Under the pieces are notes generated by a model. The model saw only the letters and a program-made list of their open reading frames with translations. It was not told the DNA's origin and searched no databases. Below are positions 16,457-25,772 of a stretch of 64,000 nucleotides of DNA, piece after piece. Within the stretch, counting starts at the first letter, position 1, and every line of letters begins with the position of its first letter. The translations under genes and the position numbers were made by a program. The stretch is taken from NCBI RefSeq assembly GCF_011064825.1, contig NZ_CP048751.1:806001-870000 (forward strand), written 5' to 3'. The stretch comes from Brevundimonas mediterranea. Lineage in GTDB: Bacteria > Pseudomonadota > Alphaproteobacteria > Caulobacterales > Caulobacteraceae.

Positions 16457-16680
16457 CCGCCCTCCAGCCTCCGTTCGATCCGCTCCACCGCCGCCGCCGT
16501 CGCCTCCCCTTGCGTCTCCAGCCGCGCCAGCCGTTCTGCCACCAGCCTCTGCTCCCCGACCCTCTGTTCCAGGGTCGCGATCCGCGCCGCCGCGCCCCCG
16601 GCCCAGACCAGCCCCCCGACCGTCTGAACCGCCAGGGCCGCGATCAGGGCCGCGACGGCCTTCTTCACCGCATCGCTCAT
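16453..16680 (-). CDS. GTA gp3.5-like small membrane/coiled-coil protein
   Basis: 75 aa. A hydrophobic N-terminal segment (AVAALIAALAVQTVGGLVWAGG, about 8-29) is followed by a helical, charged coiled-coil-like region (LEQRVGEQRLVAERLARLETQ). Its position between portal and protease matches RcGTA gp3.5, whose role is unknown. ATG at 16680 overlaps the portal stop as ATGA, and its own stop overlaps gp4. Confidence 0.8.
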   Translation of the reverse strand: MSDAVKKAVAALIAALAVQTVGGLVWAGGAAARIATLEQRVGEQRLVAERLARLETQGEATAAAVERIERRLEGG

Positions 16681-17846
16681 TCGCCCACCCCCGCCATCCG
16701 CCGCCGCTCCTCCTCGGTCAGGAAGCTCGCCGCCTCCAGCCGCGCCCACAGACTGTCGCGTTCGGCCTGAAGGGCCGGCACCGCCTCCAGGTCGGCCCGC
16801 ACCTCGCAACCGGGGAACCGCCCGCCCAGCCAGCCCGTCATCGCCCCCGCCGCCTTGCGCACCAACGGCGTGACCGTCTGCCGCCAGAAGGCGGTGTTGG
16901 CCTCGCGATAGTTGGCGTAGGTCGCGTCCCCCGGTATCCCCAGCAGCTGCGGCGGAACCCCGAAGGCCAGGGCGATCTCGCGCGCCGCCGCATGTTTGCC
17001 GGCGACGAAATCCATCTCGGCCGGCGTCAGGCTCAGCGGTTTCCAGTCCATCCCGCCCTCCAGCAGGATCGGCCGCCCGGCGTTCTCGGTTCCGGAATAG
17101 GCGGACGACAGCTGATCCTTCAGCGCCTCGAACTGCCCGTCCGTCAGCCGCTCGCCCTTCTGCGCCCCATAGACCAGCGCGCCCGACGGCCGCGCCGCAT
17201 TGTCCAGCAGGGCCTTGTTCCAGGCCCCCGCCGCATTGTGCGCGTCCACCCCCTGCGCCGCCGCCTCCAGCGGCGACAGCCCGTACCAGTCGTCCAGCGG
17301 ATGCCACAGCTTCAGCTGCATCACCGGCGCCCAGCCGTCGGCGGCCCGCCCGATCCGCGCCGACCGCCCGTCGACGCAATACTCCCACGCCTCGGGCCAG
17401 CCCGACCGGCCGGGGACCACCTTCACCCGGTCCGACCTCAGCGCCCACAGTTCCTCCGGGACCTCGTCCCCGACCGCCTCGACCCAGGCGTTGCCCGACA
17501 CCTGCAGCGCGCCATAGACCGCCTCCATCAGCTCCGCCCCCGACTGTTCGGGATTGGGCCGGCGGATCAGCCGCGCCAACGGATGGGCCTCGTCCCGCAC
17601 CCCCTCCACAAACACCGCAAAGGGCGCCGAGGCCGCCGCCTCCGCGATCATCCGGATGCAGCGATAGGCCACCGCATTCTTCTGATACCCCTCGCGCGCC
17701 AGACTGGCGTAGTCGTTGGGCGTCCACCGCGCCCGCCCCACGCCCGAAAGCAGCACCGCCGTCCGACTGGCCTTCTCTTCAGGCGCCCCCCGATTTGGCG
17801 CACGCCCGCGCCCGCCCTGGCCGAACGGCCACCGGATCGAAACCAT
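16677..17846 (-). CDS. GTA gp3: portal protein (HK97 family)
   Basis: Portal through which DNA enters and leaves the head (389 aa from ATG 17846). Diagnostic segments: NAVAYRCIRMIAEAAASAPF, GNAWVEAV, YGLSPLEAAAQGVDAHNAAGAWNKALLDNAARPSG and FGVPPQLLGIPGDATYANYREANTAFWRQTVTPLV. The ATG at 17846 is chosen for its GGGAGAG Shine-Dalgarno; another at 17873 adds nine residues. Upstream lies the truncated terminase, whose frame reads over the portal start for 68 bases. Confidence 0.94.
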   Translation of the reverse strand: MVSIRWPFGQGGRGRAPNRGAPEEKASRTAVLLSGVGRARWTPNDYASLAREGYQKNAVAYRCIRMIAEAAASAPFAVFVEGVRDEAHPLARLIRRPNPEQSGAELMEAVYGALQVSGNAWVEAVGDEVPEELWALRSDRVKVVPGRSGWPEAWEYCVDGRSARIGRAADGWAPVMQLKLWHPLDDWYGLSPLEAAAQGVDAHNAAGAWNKALLDNAARPSGALVYGAQKGERLTDGQFEALKDQLSSAYSGTENAGRPILLEGGMDWKPLSLTPAEMDFVAGKHAAAREIALAFGVPPQLLGIPGDATYANYREANTAFWRQTVTPLVRKAAGAMTGWLGGRFPGCEVRADLEAVPALQAERDSLWARLEAASFLTEEERRRMAGVGE

Positions 17847-19047
17847 CACACTCTCCCTGAAAAGCGGCGTCATGCCGACACACGCTGACTCTCCCTCCCT
17901 CTCGGGGGAGGGCCACCGGCTCGGCCCGCGCGGCCTTGGACCGCGAGGCGTGCAGCAGTTCGACCGGCGCCGGACAGTCGGCTTGTCTCAGGACGTTGCG
18001 CACCATCTCCCCGCCCTGGTTGGCCTCGGCCGCCACCTCCTGGGCGTCGAAATCCCGCGCCGCCCGACACACCGCCGCCGCCCAGCCGCCGGGCGACAGT
18101 CCCCGCACCGTCCGGTCGGCCAGGATGAAGGCCCGCCGGTCCTTGCGCCCCGCCACCACGATGCCGCAGGCGTCGCCGTGCGCGCTCGCCGGCGGATCGA
18201 CCGCCACGATCACCCGGTCCAGTTCGGCCGGCCGGCTTCCCCGCGCCCGTTTCAGATCCTCGACCCCGAACAGGGCGCCCTCGCCTTCGACCACCTGTCC
18301 CTCCAGCTCCTGCGCCGCCAGCCGGGTCCCGCCGTACACATCGCTCAGATGGGCCAGAAACCCCGGCGACAGATTCTTGGCGTTCAGGGCCGTGGCCGCC
18401 CGATCCACCCGTGTCCCCGCCTCGGCCATCAGCCGCCGCAGCGCGGGGATCGGCCGGGGCGTCGTCGTCACCGCCAGCCTGGGGGCCGCCCCCAGACGCA
18501 GGCCGAATCTCAGGTTCGACAGCACCGCCTCGGGCTTGCGCCAGACGCAGAATTCGTCGGCCCAGGCGGCGTGGAACTGCGGCCCGCGCAGACTGTCCGG
18601 ATCCTCCGCCGAAAAGGCGTAGGCGGCCGATCCATTCTTCCACAGCAACCGCCGCCGCCCCGCCTCCCAGCGCGGCCGGTCGCCCGGTTCGGCCAGGGCC
18701 TTGATCCCCGACGCGCCCTCGACCATCACCTCGCGCACATCGTGCAGGGCGGGGCCGACCAGGGCCAGATTGACCTTGGACTTGCGCGCCAGGGTGTCGA
18801 TCCAGACCGACCCGGCGAAGGTCTTCCCCGATCCCCGCCCGCCCAGCAAAAGCCAGGTGGACCAGCCGGGCTTAGGCGGTTCGATCTGGTGATCGTTCAC
18901 CAGAGCCTTGCGGGCCTCCCGTCTCAGTATGGCCCCCTCCAGCTTGTCGATCTCGCTTGCTCTCGATGATCGCTTCGATCCGATCGCAGTTAGCGGCCAA
19001 CTCGCGTCGCAGTCGCTCGTCCTCTTCGGGGTCGTAGATCCGTCCAC
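17779..19047 (-). CDS. GTA gp2: large terminase, C-terminally truncated
   Basis: Packaging motor and nuclease. The ATPase is intact: Walker A GGRGSGKT near 69-76, Walker B/DE in AAWADEFCVW, and coupling motif VTTTPRP. The nuclease domain begins with VIVAVDPPASAHGD and continues to LHASRSKAARAEPVAL. There the normal sequence stops. The usual final 50-60 residues, including the D-R-x-D-A-L-V-W-A-L stretch with the last acidic residue, are absent. The frame instead reads a partial hairpin repeat and the portal start region, ending at 17779. The missing part is not present in another frame. The start is uncertain: GTG 19047 (used) or GTG 18900. Confidence 0.88.
   Translation of the reverse strand: MDGSTTPKRTSDCDASWPLTAIGSKRSSRASEIDKLEGAILRREARKALVNDHQIEPPKPGWSTWLLLGGRGSGKTFAGSVWIDTLARKSKVNLALVGPALHDVREVMVEGASGIKALAEPGDRPRWEAGRRRLLWKNGSAAYAFSAEDPDSLRGPQFHAAWADEFCVWRKPEAVLSNLRFGLRLGAAPRLAVTTTPRPIPALRRLMAEAGTRVDRAATALNAKNLSPGFLAHLSDVYGGTRLAAQELEGQVVEGEGALFGVEDLKRARGSRPAELDRVIVAVDPPASAHGDACGIVVAGRKDRRAFILADRTVRGLSPGGWAAAVCRAARDFDAQEVAAEANQGGEMVRNVLRQADCPAPVELLHASRSKAARAEPVALPREGGRVSVCRHDAAFQGECDGFDPVAVRPGRARACAKSGGA
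17889..17918. repeat. Partial hairpin repeat at the terminase break point
   Basis: CTCCCTCCCT CTC GGGGGAGGG matches the end module of the larger repeats. It lies exactly where terminase homology stops and 43 bases before the portal start, which suggests a repeat-associated deletion. Confidence 0.7.
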
Positions 19048-19282
19048 CCATCCCGTCCTCTTCGCTGTCTTCGGCCTCGACGCGCGGGCGGATCGCGTCC
19101 ACCAGCTTGGCGGCGCGCGCGATCACCCCGGCGCGACGCGCCAGCTTTTCCGCCTCGTCCAGGGTCTCGGGTTCCTCGCTGCAGATCATGTCGGTCGCAC
19201 GCTCGACCGCCGTCTTCAGCCGTTCGAACAGGGACGCCAGCCAGCCGCCGCCCGTTCCCGTCTCTTCGCCTTTTCCCGCCAT
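18872..19282 (-). CDS. GTA gp1: small terminase-like protein
   Basis: First gene of the GTA run, 136 aa from ATG 19282. Helical: SLFERLKTAVERATDMICSEEPETLDEAEKLARRAGVIARAAKLVDAI, then an acidic stretch and RLRRELAANCDRIEAIIESKR. This fits the small-terminase-like gp1 of Caulobacterales GTAs by position and composition; the family is poorly conserved. The last 25 residues look low-complexity and overlap the terminase frame by up to 176 bases. Confidence 0.75.
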   Translation of the reverse strand: MAGKGEETGTGGGWLASLFERLKTAVERATDMICSEEPETLDEAEKLARRAGVIARAAKLVDAIRPRVEAEDSEEDGMGGRIYDPEEDERLRRELAANCDRIEAIIESKRDRQAGGGHTETGGPQGSGERSPDRTA

Positions 19283-19450
19283 GCCCAAACCATAACGCAC
19301 CAGCGTCCTCAGGCTGGAAACTCGCCCCGAGAAAAGCATAAGCGTTTGTATTTAAGCGATTTGGACCAGCGTCATTGTAACAGTTGACGCCGGAAGCCTG
19401 ACATAACCGGCCTCAAGCAGCGCGAAGCGCGGTAGGCCAGCAAAAAGCCT
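19283..19450 (-). promoter_or_regulatory. Likely GTA cluster promoter region
   Basis: The gap between the GTA gp1 start and the next gene upstream on the same strand. It is markedly AT-richer than its surroundings at 19337-19385, with a direct repeat (ATAAGCG and TTAAGCG, 18 bases apart). In Caulobacter the matching promoter is bound by GafY and IHF. I see no exact IHF consensus here, so this is a positional call. Confidence 0.4.
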
Positions 19451-19924
19451 CTACCCGCGTTCGACCGCCCACTCCGGCGCCTCGAAATCCAGCGCATCCT
19501 CCGGCTCGGCCAGCGACAGTTCCGAGATCGTCTGCCCCCGCACCGACACCCCGGCCGTATGCACCGTCTCCGGATCGCCCGAGACCAGCGGATGCCAGGC
19601 CGCCAGCGGCCGCCCCTCGTGCAGCCGGCGATAGGCGCAGGACTTGGGCATCCACGCCAGGGCCTGGATATTGTGCGGCGTCAGCTTGATGCAGTCCGGC
19701 ACCTGGGCCTTGCGGTTCGCATAGTCGGCGCAGGTACAGGCGGCGGAATCGAACAGTTTGCAGTGGACCCGCGTCGGGATCACCGCGCCCGAATCCTCGT
19801 CCTCGAACCGGATCACGCAGCACAGGCCGCACCCGTCGCACAGTCCCTCCCACTCGGCCGTGGACATCTCGACCAGGGTCTTGGTTTCCCAATAAGGCTG
19901 AAGCGGGGACGGAACGGGGATCAT
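19451..19924 (-). CDS. YcgN/UPF0260 family cysteine-cluster protein
   Basis: 157 aa. Cysteines Cys29, Cys32, Cys35 and Cys36 (CDGCGLCC) plus Cys55, Cys63, Cys65, Cys78 and the later KSCAYRR give the metal-binding pattern of the UPF0260 family, probably an iron-sulfur or zinc cluster. [21 protein letters not shown] and [14 protein letters not shown] are typical. Biochemical role is unknown. ATG at 19924. Immediately upstream of the GTA cluster on the same strand; transcription could run into it. Confidence 0.9.
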   Translation of the reverse strand: MIPVPSPLQPYWETKTLVEMSTAEWEGLCDGCGLCCVIRFEDEDSGAVIPTRVHCKLFDSAACTCADYANRKAQVPDCIKLTPHNIQALAWMPKSCAYRRLHEGRPLAAWHPLVSGDPETVHTAGVSVRGQTISELSLAEPEDALDFEAPEWAVERG

Positions 19925-20034
19925 GGGACGGCGCGCCTAATCGGTGGATGCGGCGATCAGATGGCGGCCGCGACTTGGACCGGCCCATAGCATCCCTGTT
20001 TCGACAGGTCTCTCCGTTCGCCCACGCCCCCGGC

Positions 20035-20373
20035 TCAGTGACCGACGGTCTTTGAGAACAGGTTGATCACCACCACCCCGCCGATGATCATCGCCAGGCC
20101 CGCGATCGCCGGCCAATCCAGCCTCTGGCGGAACGCGACCACCCCGATCACCGAGATCGCCACCACCCCCAGACCGCTCCAGATCGCATAGGCGATCCCC
20201 ACCGGCATCTGTTTCAGCGCGACCGACAGCAGATAGAAGGCCAGGCCGTAGCAGACCGCCATCCCCGCCGTCGGCCAGACCCGGGTGAACTGCTGGCTCT
20301 GCTGCAACAGGGTCGTGCCCACGACCTCCAGCCCGATGGCCCCCAGCAGGGCGGCCCAGGTTATGGGGCTCAC
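20035..20373 (-). CDS. SMR-family multidrug efflux protein
   Basis: 112-aa small multidrug resistance pump with four hydrophobic helices. The essential Glu is Glu15 in GAIGLEVVGTTLLQQS, and YLLSVALKQMPVGIAYAIWSGLG is the family signature of helices 2-3. It would exchange protons for cationic drugs at the inner membrane. Start GTG at 20373, overlapping the TetR stop as GTGA, so both are translated from one message and the pump is presumably under TetR control. Confidence 0.93.
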   Translation of the reverse strand: MSPITWAALLGAIGLEVVGTTLLQQSQQFTRVWPTAGMAVCYGLAFYLLSVALKQMPVGIAYAIWSGLGVVAISVIGVVAFRQRLDWPAIAGLAMIIGGVVVINLFSKTVGH

Positions 20374-20948
20374 GCCTCGTTGGCCGTGATCAGATGGCCG
20401 GGCGTCAGCAGCGACAGCAGGGCCCGCCGCTGGTCCAGCGACACCGCATGCGTGCCGAAGATGTCCGACATCCACAGTCCGTCCGCGATAAGCCTCAGCA
20501 TCAATGCGTCGTCCGCGCCGACCGGGTCGCTGGGATCGTCGATCTTCACCTTGGCGATCCAGCCGTTCCAGCGTTGCGCCAGTGTGGGTTCGATGGCGCA
20601 GGCGGCCATGACAACCCGTCCGATGCTGATGTCCTGAGGCGTGAAGGGCTCGATCACCGTGGCCCGCAGATAGGCCCGCGCATTCCGGCCATAGGGCTCC
20701 GGGTCCCGGGCCGCCTCGGCCAGGACGCTGTCGGTGTGCATTTCCCCCAGATGGTCGATCATCCCCTCCAGCAAGGCGATCTTGCTGGGGAAATGGTGCA
20801 GCAAGGCCCCCTTGCTGACCGTCGTCCGCGCCGCCACCGCATCCAGGGTGAAGCCCGACGCCCCCAGTTCGGCGGCGACTTCCAGCGCCTTTTCGATGAT
20901 TTCGGCCCGGGTGTCGTCGGGGGCGCGGCGGCGTGTCGTGATGTCCAT
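20370..20948 (-). CDS. TetR/AcrR-family repressor
   Basis: 192 aa. The N-terminal HTH covers about 14-60: TRAEIIEKALEVAAELGASGFTLDAVAARTTVSKGALLHHFPSK is typical. The C-terminal domain should bind a drug-like ligand. It lies upstream of the SMR pump gene with a GTGA overlap and ten bases downstream of a perfect palindrome, so it probably represses its own operon. ATG at 20948. Confidence 0.93.
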   Translation of the reverse strand: MDITTRRRAPDDTRAEIIEKALEVAAELGASGFTLDAVAARTTVSKGALLHHFPSKIALLEGMIDHLGEMHTDSVLAEAARDPEPYGRNARAYLRATVIEPFTPQDISIGRVVMAACAIEPTLAQRWNGWIAKVKIDDPSDPVGADDALMLRLIADGLWMSDIFGTHAVSLDQRRALLSLLTPGHLITANEA

Positions 20949-20957
20949 GACCGCTAC

Positions 20958-20975
20958 ATACCGTCTGGACGGTAT
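20958..20975. promoter_or_regulatory. Probable TetR operator
   Basis: ATACCGTC TG GACGGTAT, a perfect 8+8 palindrome with a two-base centre, ten bases upstream of the TetR start codon. ACCGTCTGGACGGT-type palindromes are known operators of TetR repressors that control SMR/Qac pumps. It also lies 57 bases upstream of the divergent ABC-F gene. Confidence 0.75.
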
Positions 20976-21031
20976 CTGTCAAATCCCAAAGGCCGTGGCG
21001 GATCGAGCGTCCCTCCTCTATATGGCCGCCA

Positions 21032-22845
<1,814 letters not shown>

Positions 22846-22849
<4 letters not shown>

Positions 22850-23025
22850 CCTTCCTTTTCGTCGTCGCCTTCCGCGGGGGTCTTTGATCCCCCGCGGCGG
22901 TTCTGAGCCACGCCCACGGCGATGAAGGCGACGAGGCCGAAGGCGAACCACAGGCCGAAATCCTTGGTCAACAGGCCGATCAGCCCGAAGATCAGAAGCA
23001 CGCCGAACGGAGTGAGCTTTTTCAT
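22846..23025 (-). CDS. Small membrane protein, 59 aa
   Basis: Begins MKKLTPFGVLLIFGLIG, then LLTKDFGLWFAFGLVAFIAVGVAQNRRGG, and ends with an acidic tail (AEGDDEKEG). Two short hydrophobic stretches with a Lys-Asp turn suggest a helical hairpin in the inner membrane with a charged cytoplasmic tail. ATG at 23025; its stop overlaps the convergent ABC-F stop by two or three bases. The sequence around 22872-22897 forms a strong hairpin (CCGCGGGGG / CCCCCGCGG) within the coding region that could also end the ABC-F message. Family not recognised. Confidence 0.7.
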
Positions 23026-23117
23026 GGCGTCGACCTTATGGCGGATTTCAGCGTTTGGCGAGTTGGCCGGCGCCGCCGCCCCTTGAAACCAAACCCGCCG
23101 TCACCCACTCCACTGAC

Positions 23118-24092
23118 ATGACCCTGCGCACCCATGTCGTCGATTTCGCCCCCGCCCAGCAGGCGGCCGTGCGGCGGATCAACGCTGTCCTGGCCCGGGC
23201 GCCGCGCCTGCGCACCGACGCCTGGCGGATCGACGCCGGGCAGCGGCTGTCGCTGTGGCTGGACGCGGCGGCCGGGGCGATCACCGTGCCGCGCCTGCGC
23301 AAGCGCGGCGTCACGGTCGAGATCGTGCAGACGGAAGGCGACCAGCCCGTGCCCTTGCGCATCCTGCGGCCCGAAGGTCCGCCTCGCGCCGTCATCCTGG
23401 ACATCCACGGCGGCGGCTGGGTGCTGGGCAGCGCCGGGCTGAACGACCGGCTGAACGCCCATCTGGCCCGCCACGGCTTCTGCGTCGTCTCGGTGGACTA
23501 TCGCCTGCTGTCCGAGCGGCGCGGAATCTATATCGAGGCCGCCATATCCGACTGTCTGGCCGCCGCCCACTGGACCGTCACCAATGTGGACCGGCTGGGC
23601 GCGGCGACCGTCTTCCTGACCGGCGAATCCGCCGGCGCCCATCTGGCGGCCCTGACCGCCGTGGCCCTGCGCGACCAGGGGCTGATCGATCTGGTCAAGG
23701 GCTGCGTCTTCACCTACGGCGTCTTCGACCTGTCGGGCACGGAAAGCGTCCGCTCGGCCGACCCCGACACCCTGCTGTTCAACGGCCCCACGATGCAGGC
23801 CGACCTGGCCCGCCTGGCGCCCGAGCGCGACGAGGCGGGCCTGCGCCGTTCCGACGTCTCGCCCCTGTACGCCGACCTGACCGGCCTGCCGCCCGCTCTG
23901 TTCCTGGCCGGCGAATACGACCCGCTGTTCGAGGACAGCCTGTTGATGGCGACCCGCTGGGGCGAGGCGTCCGAGGCCGACCTGATCCGCGTGCCGGAAG
24001 TCCCCCACGGCTTCCTGCATTTCGGCGGCCCGGCCGCGCGGGGGGCGCGGGGGGCCGTCCGCGCCTGGCTCAACGGACGCCTGAAGTCATAA
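23118..24092 (+). CDS. Alpha/beta hydrolase (HSL-type esterase)
   Basis: 324 aa. The oxyanion HGGGW is at 97-101, nucleophile Ser171 in GESAGAH, Asp268 in GEYDPLF and His297 in VPHGFLH, giving a complete triad of the hormone-sensitive-lipase group. It should hydrolyse short-chain esters; the true substrate is unknown. No signal peptide, so cytosolic. ATG 23118 is chosen; the open frame upstream has no sensible start signal. Confidence 0.9.
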   Translation: MTLRTHVVDFAPAQQAAVRRINAVLARAPRLRTDAWRIDAGQRLSLWLDAAAGAITVPRLRKRGVTVEIVQTEGDQPVPLRILRPEGPPRAVILDIHGGGWVLGSAGLNDRLNAHLARHGFCVVSVDYRLLSERRGIYIEAAISDCLAAAHWTVTNVDRLGAATVFLTGESAGAHLAALTAVALRDQGLIDLVKGCVFTYGVFDLSGTESVRSADPDTLLFNGPTMQADLARLAPERDEAGLRRSDVSPLYADLTGLPPALFLAGEYDPLFEDSLLMATRWGEASEADLIRVPEVPHGFLHFGGPAARGARGAVRAWLNGRLKS

Positions 24093-24183
24093 GGAAAATT
24101 CCCGATTGTAGGACTGAGGGATTTCACCTACCTCCAGAGACTTGAGCGCCGCGTGATGCGGGCATTGGGGGAGAAGTAAGCCT

Positions 24184-25164
24184 TTGAACCCGGACCTGTT
24201 TCGTCGCCCCCCCTTTGGCTATGGTCTGGCGATCTGCATCTGGCTGACGGCGCTCGGGATCCGCATGGCCCTGGCCGACTGGTTCCCGCCCGGCTTCCCC
24301 TATCTGACCTTCTTCCCGGCCGTGGTGGTCGTGGCCTATTTCGCCGGACTGTGGCCCGCGATCCTGACTGCCGTCCTGTCAGGTCTCAGCGCCTGGTGGT
24401 TCTGGATCGGCGCGCCCGGTTTCGACTGGAGCTTGGCGACGGGGATGGCCCTGGCCTTTTACGTCTTCGTCATCGCCGTCGACATCTTCTTCATCGTCGG
24501 CATGAACTCCGCGACCGACAATCTGCGGCGCGAGGTGGCGCGCAACGCCGCCCTGGCCGAGAGCCGCGACCTGCTGCTGAAAGAGGTCCAGCACCGCGTC
24601 TCCAACAATATCCAGGTGGTCAGCGCACTGCTGCGGCTCGAGGCCGGGATGTCGAAGGATCCCGCCGCCCGTCGCGCCCTCTCCGACGCCTCGGCGCGCA
24701 CAGCCATGATCGCCAATGTGCAGCGCAGCCTGCTCGACGCCGACGGCGCGGCGGCGCCCTTCGACGACCTGGCGCGCCAGCTGGTCCTCGACGCCCTGAA
24801 CGCCGCCGGCCGCACCGACGTGGCCGTCGTGGTCGAGGAAGCCCGGCACGCCCTGACGGCGGACGAGGCCACGCCGGTCGTCCTGATCCTGCTGGAATGC
24901 GTCAACAACGCCCTGGAACACGCCTTCCCCGACCGCCCCGGCCGCATCCACGTCCGCCTGTATGAGCAGGGGGCGGAACGCCGCCTGGAGGTGCGCGACG
25001 ACGGCGCCGGACCGCCGCCGGGCTTCGATCCCGCCAAGGGACGCAGCCTGGGCCTGCGCATCGTCCTCGGCCTGACGGATCAGCTTCACGGCCGCTTCAG
25101 CATCGTCGACGCCGCCCCCGGCGCCCTGTGCGTTCTCAGCTACCCAAAGCCCGCCGCGCACTGA
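24184..25164 (+). CDS. Membrane sensor histidine kinase (HisKA_2/HWE type)
   Basis: 326 aa. Residues about 10-107 hold four hydrophobic helices of the DUF4118 type. A kinase core follows: His137 in LLKEVQHRVSNNIQVVSALLRLEAG, an N-box-like ECVNNALEHAFP, and GLGDG-type RDDGAGPPPG and GRSLGLRIV. This is the HisKA_2 architecture, which often feeds general stress-response PhyR systems; no PhyR or sigma gene is near. TTG start at 24184 with GGGGAGAAG upstream. Confidence 0.88.
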   Translation: MNPDLFRRPPFGYGLAICIWLTALGIRMALADWFPPGFPYLTFFPAVVVVAYFAGLWPAILTAVLSGLSAWWFWIGAPGFDWSLATGMALAFYVFVIAVDIFFIVGMNSATDNLRREVARNAALAESRDLLLKEVQHRVSNNIQVVSALLRLEAGMSKDPAARRALSDASARTAMIANVQRSLLDADGAAAPFDDLARQLVLDALNAAGRTDVAVVVEEARHALTADEATPVVLILLECVNNALEHAFPDRPGRIHVRLYEQGAERRLEVRDDGAGPPPGFDPAKGRSLGLRIVLGLTDQLHGRFSIVDAAPGALCVLSYPKPAAH

Positions 25165-25772
25165 CGTCGCGTTTCTGTGGACAACACAAACCGCTGATAC
25201 GCCACGGCGAATTTGATCCGTCCACCGATGTTCACAGACTTGTCCACCGCCGCCGGGCCAATCGTGCACATCGGGGCGAGTTCGGGCGCTTGCCTCATAC
25301 CGGGTTTCGCGAGAACGTCAACTGGCCGAGGGACACGGCGGCGCGGAAATCGGGGGAGACCCCGGCCTCAAGCGAACCGGCCCGGCTCTCCGACCCGGCG
25401 TGATCGGGCGATCTTCGGATCGTAACGTGCGCCAGGCGGGATCCACGGCCCCGGTCTTCGACGGTCTCAGGATCGACGAAAGGCGGGGAACCGGATCGGG
25501 ATCGACGGACGACGCGGCCGCAAGGCCGTGGAACGCCAGAGACCCGGAGCGCGACAGGATACAGCCGACCGCCCTTTCGGGTTCGCTCGAAACGGCGCTG
25601 ACGCCAGGGTCCGACCCAGCCGGCCAAGTCCAACCCGGACTTGGCGAGGGGACGAAGAGCACGGGTTCCCCCCGAACGCTTCGTCCCCTCGCTCAATTGG
25701 GGCCGAATTCACAGACTTACGCTAGACAGACGCCGCCCCATCTGCACCCATGCCGTGCAGTTGGAGATCGTC
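25165..25772. other. 608-base gap with no convincing gene; one 14-bp hairpin
   Basis: No frame here has both a start signal and recognisable protein. The stretch 25644-25657 (GCGAGGGGACGAAG) pairs perfectly with 25679-25692 across a 21-base loop, about 80 bases before the next start codon. TTCACAGACTT occurs twice (near 25231 and 25709), and TGTGGACAAC near 25178 is only a poor DnaA-box match. It may hold a leader or small RNA. Confidence 0.5.

Noticed and set aside
3843..19282. Complete temperate prophage
   Set aside because: No integrase, repressor, replication or lysis genes; gene order and proteins are those of the domesticated GTA.
25165..25260. DnaA boxes or a replication origin
   Set aside because: TGTGGACAAC and CTTGTCCACC differ from TTATCCACA at several bases and do not cluster; no origin-linked genes.
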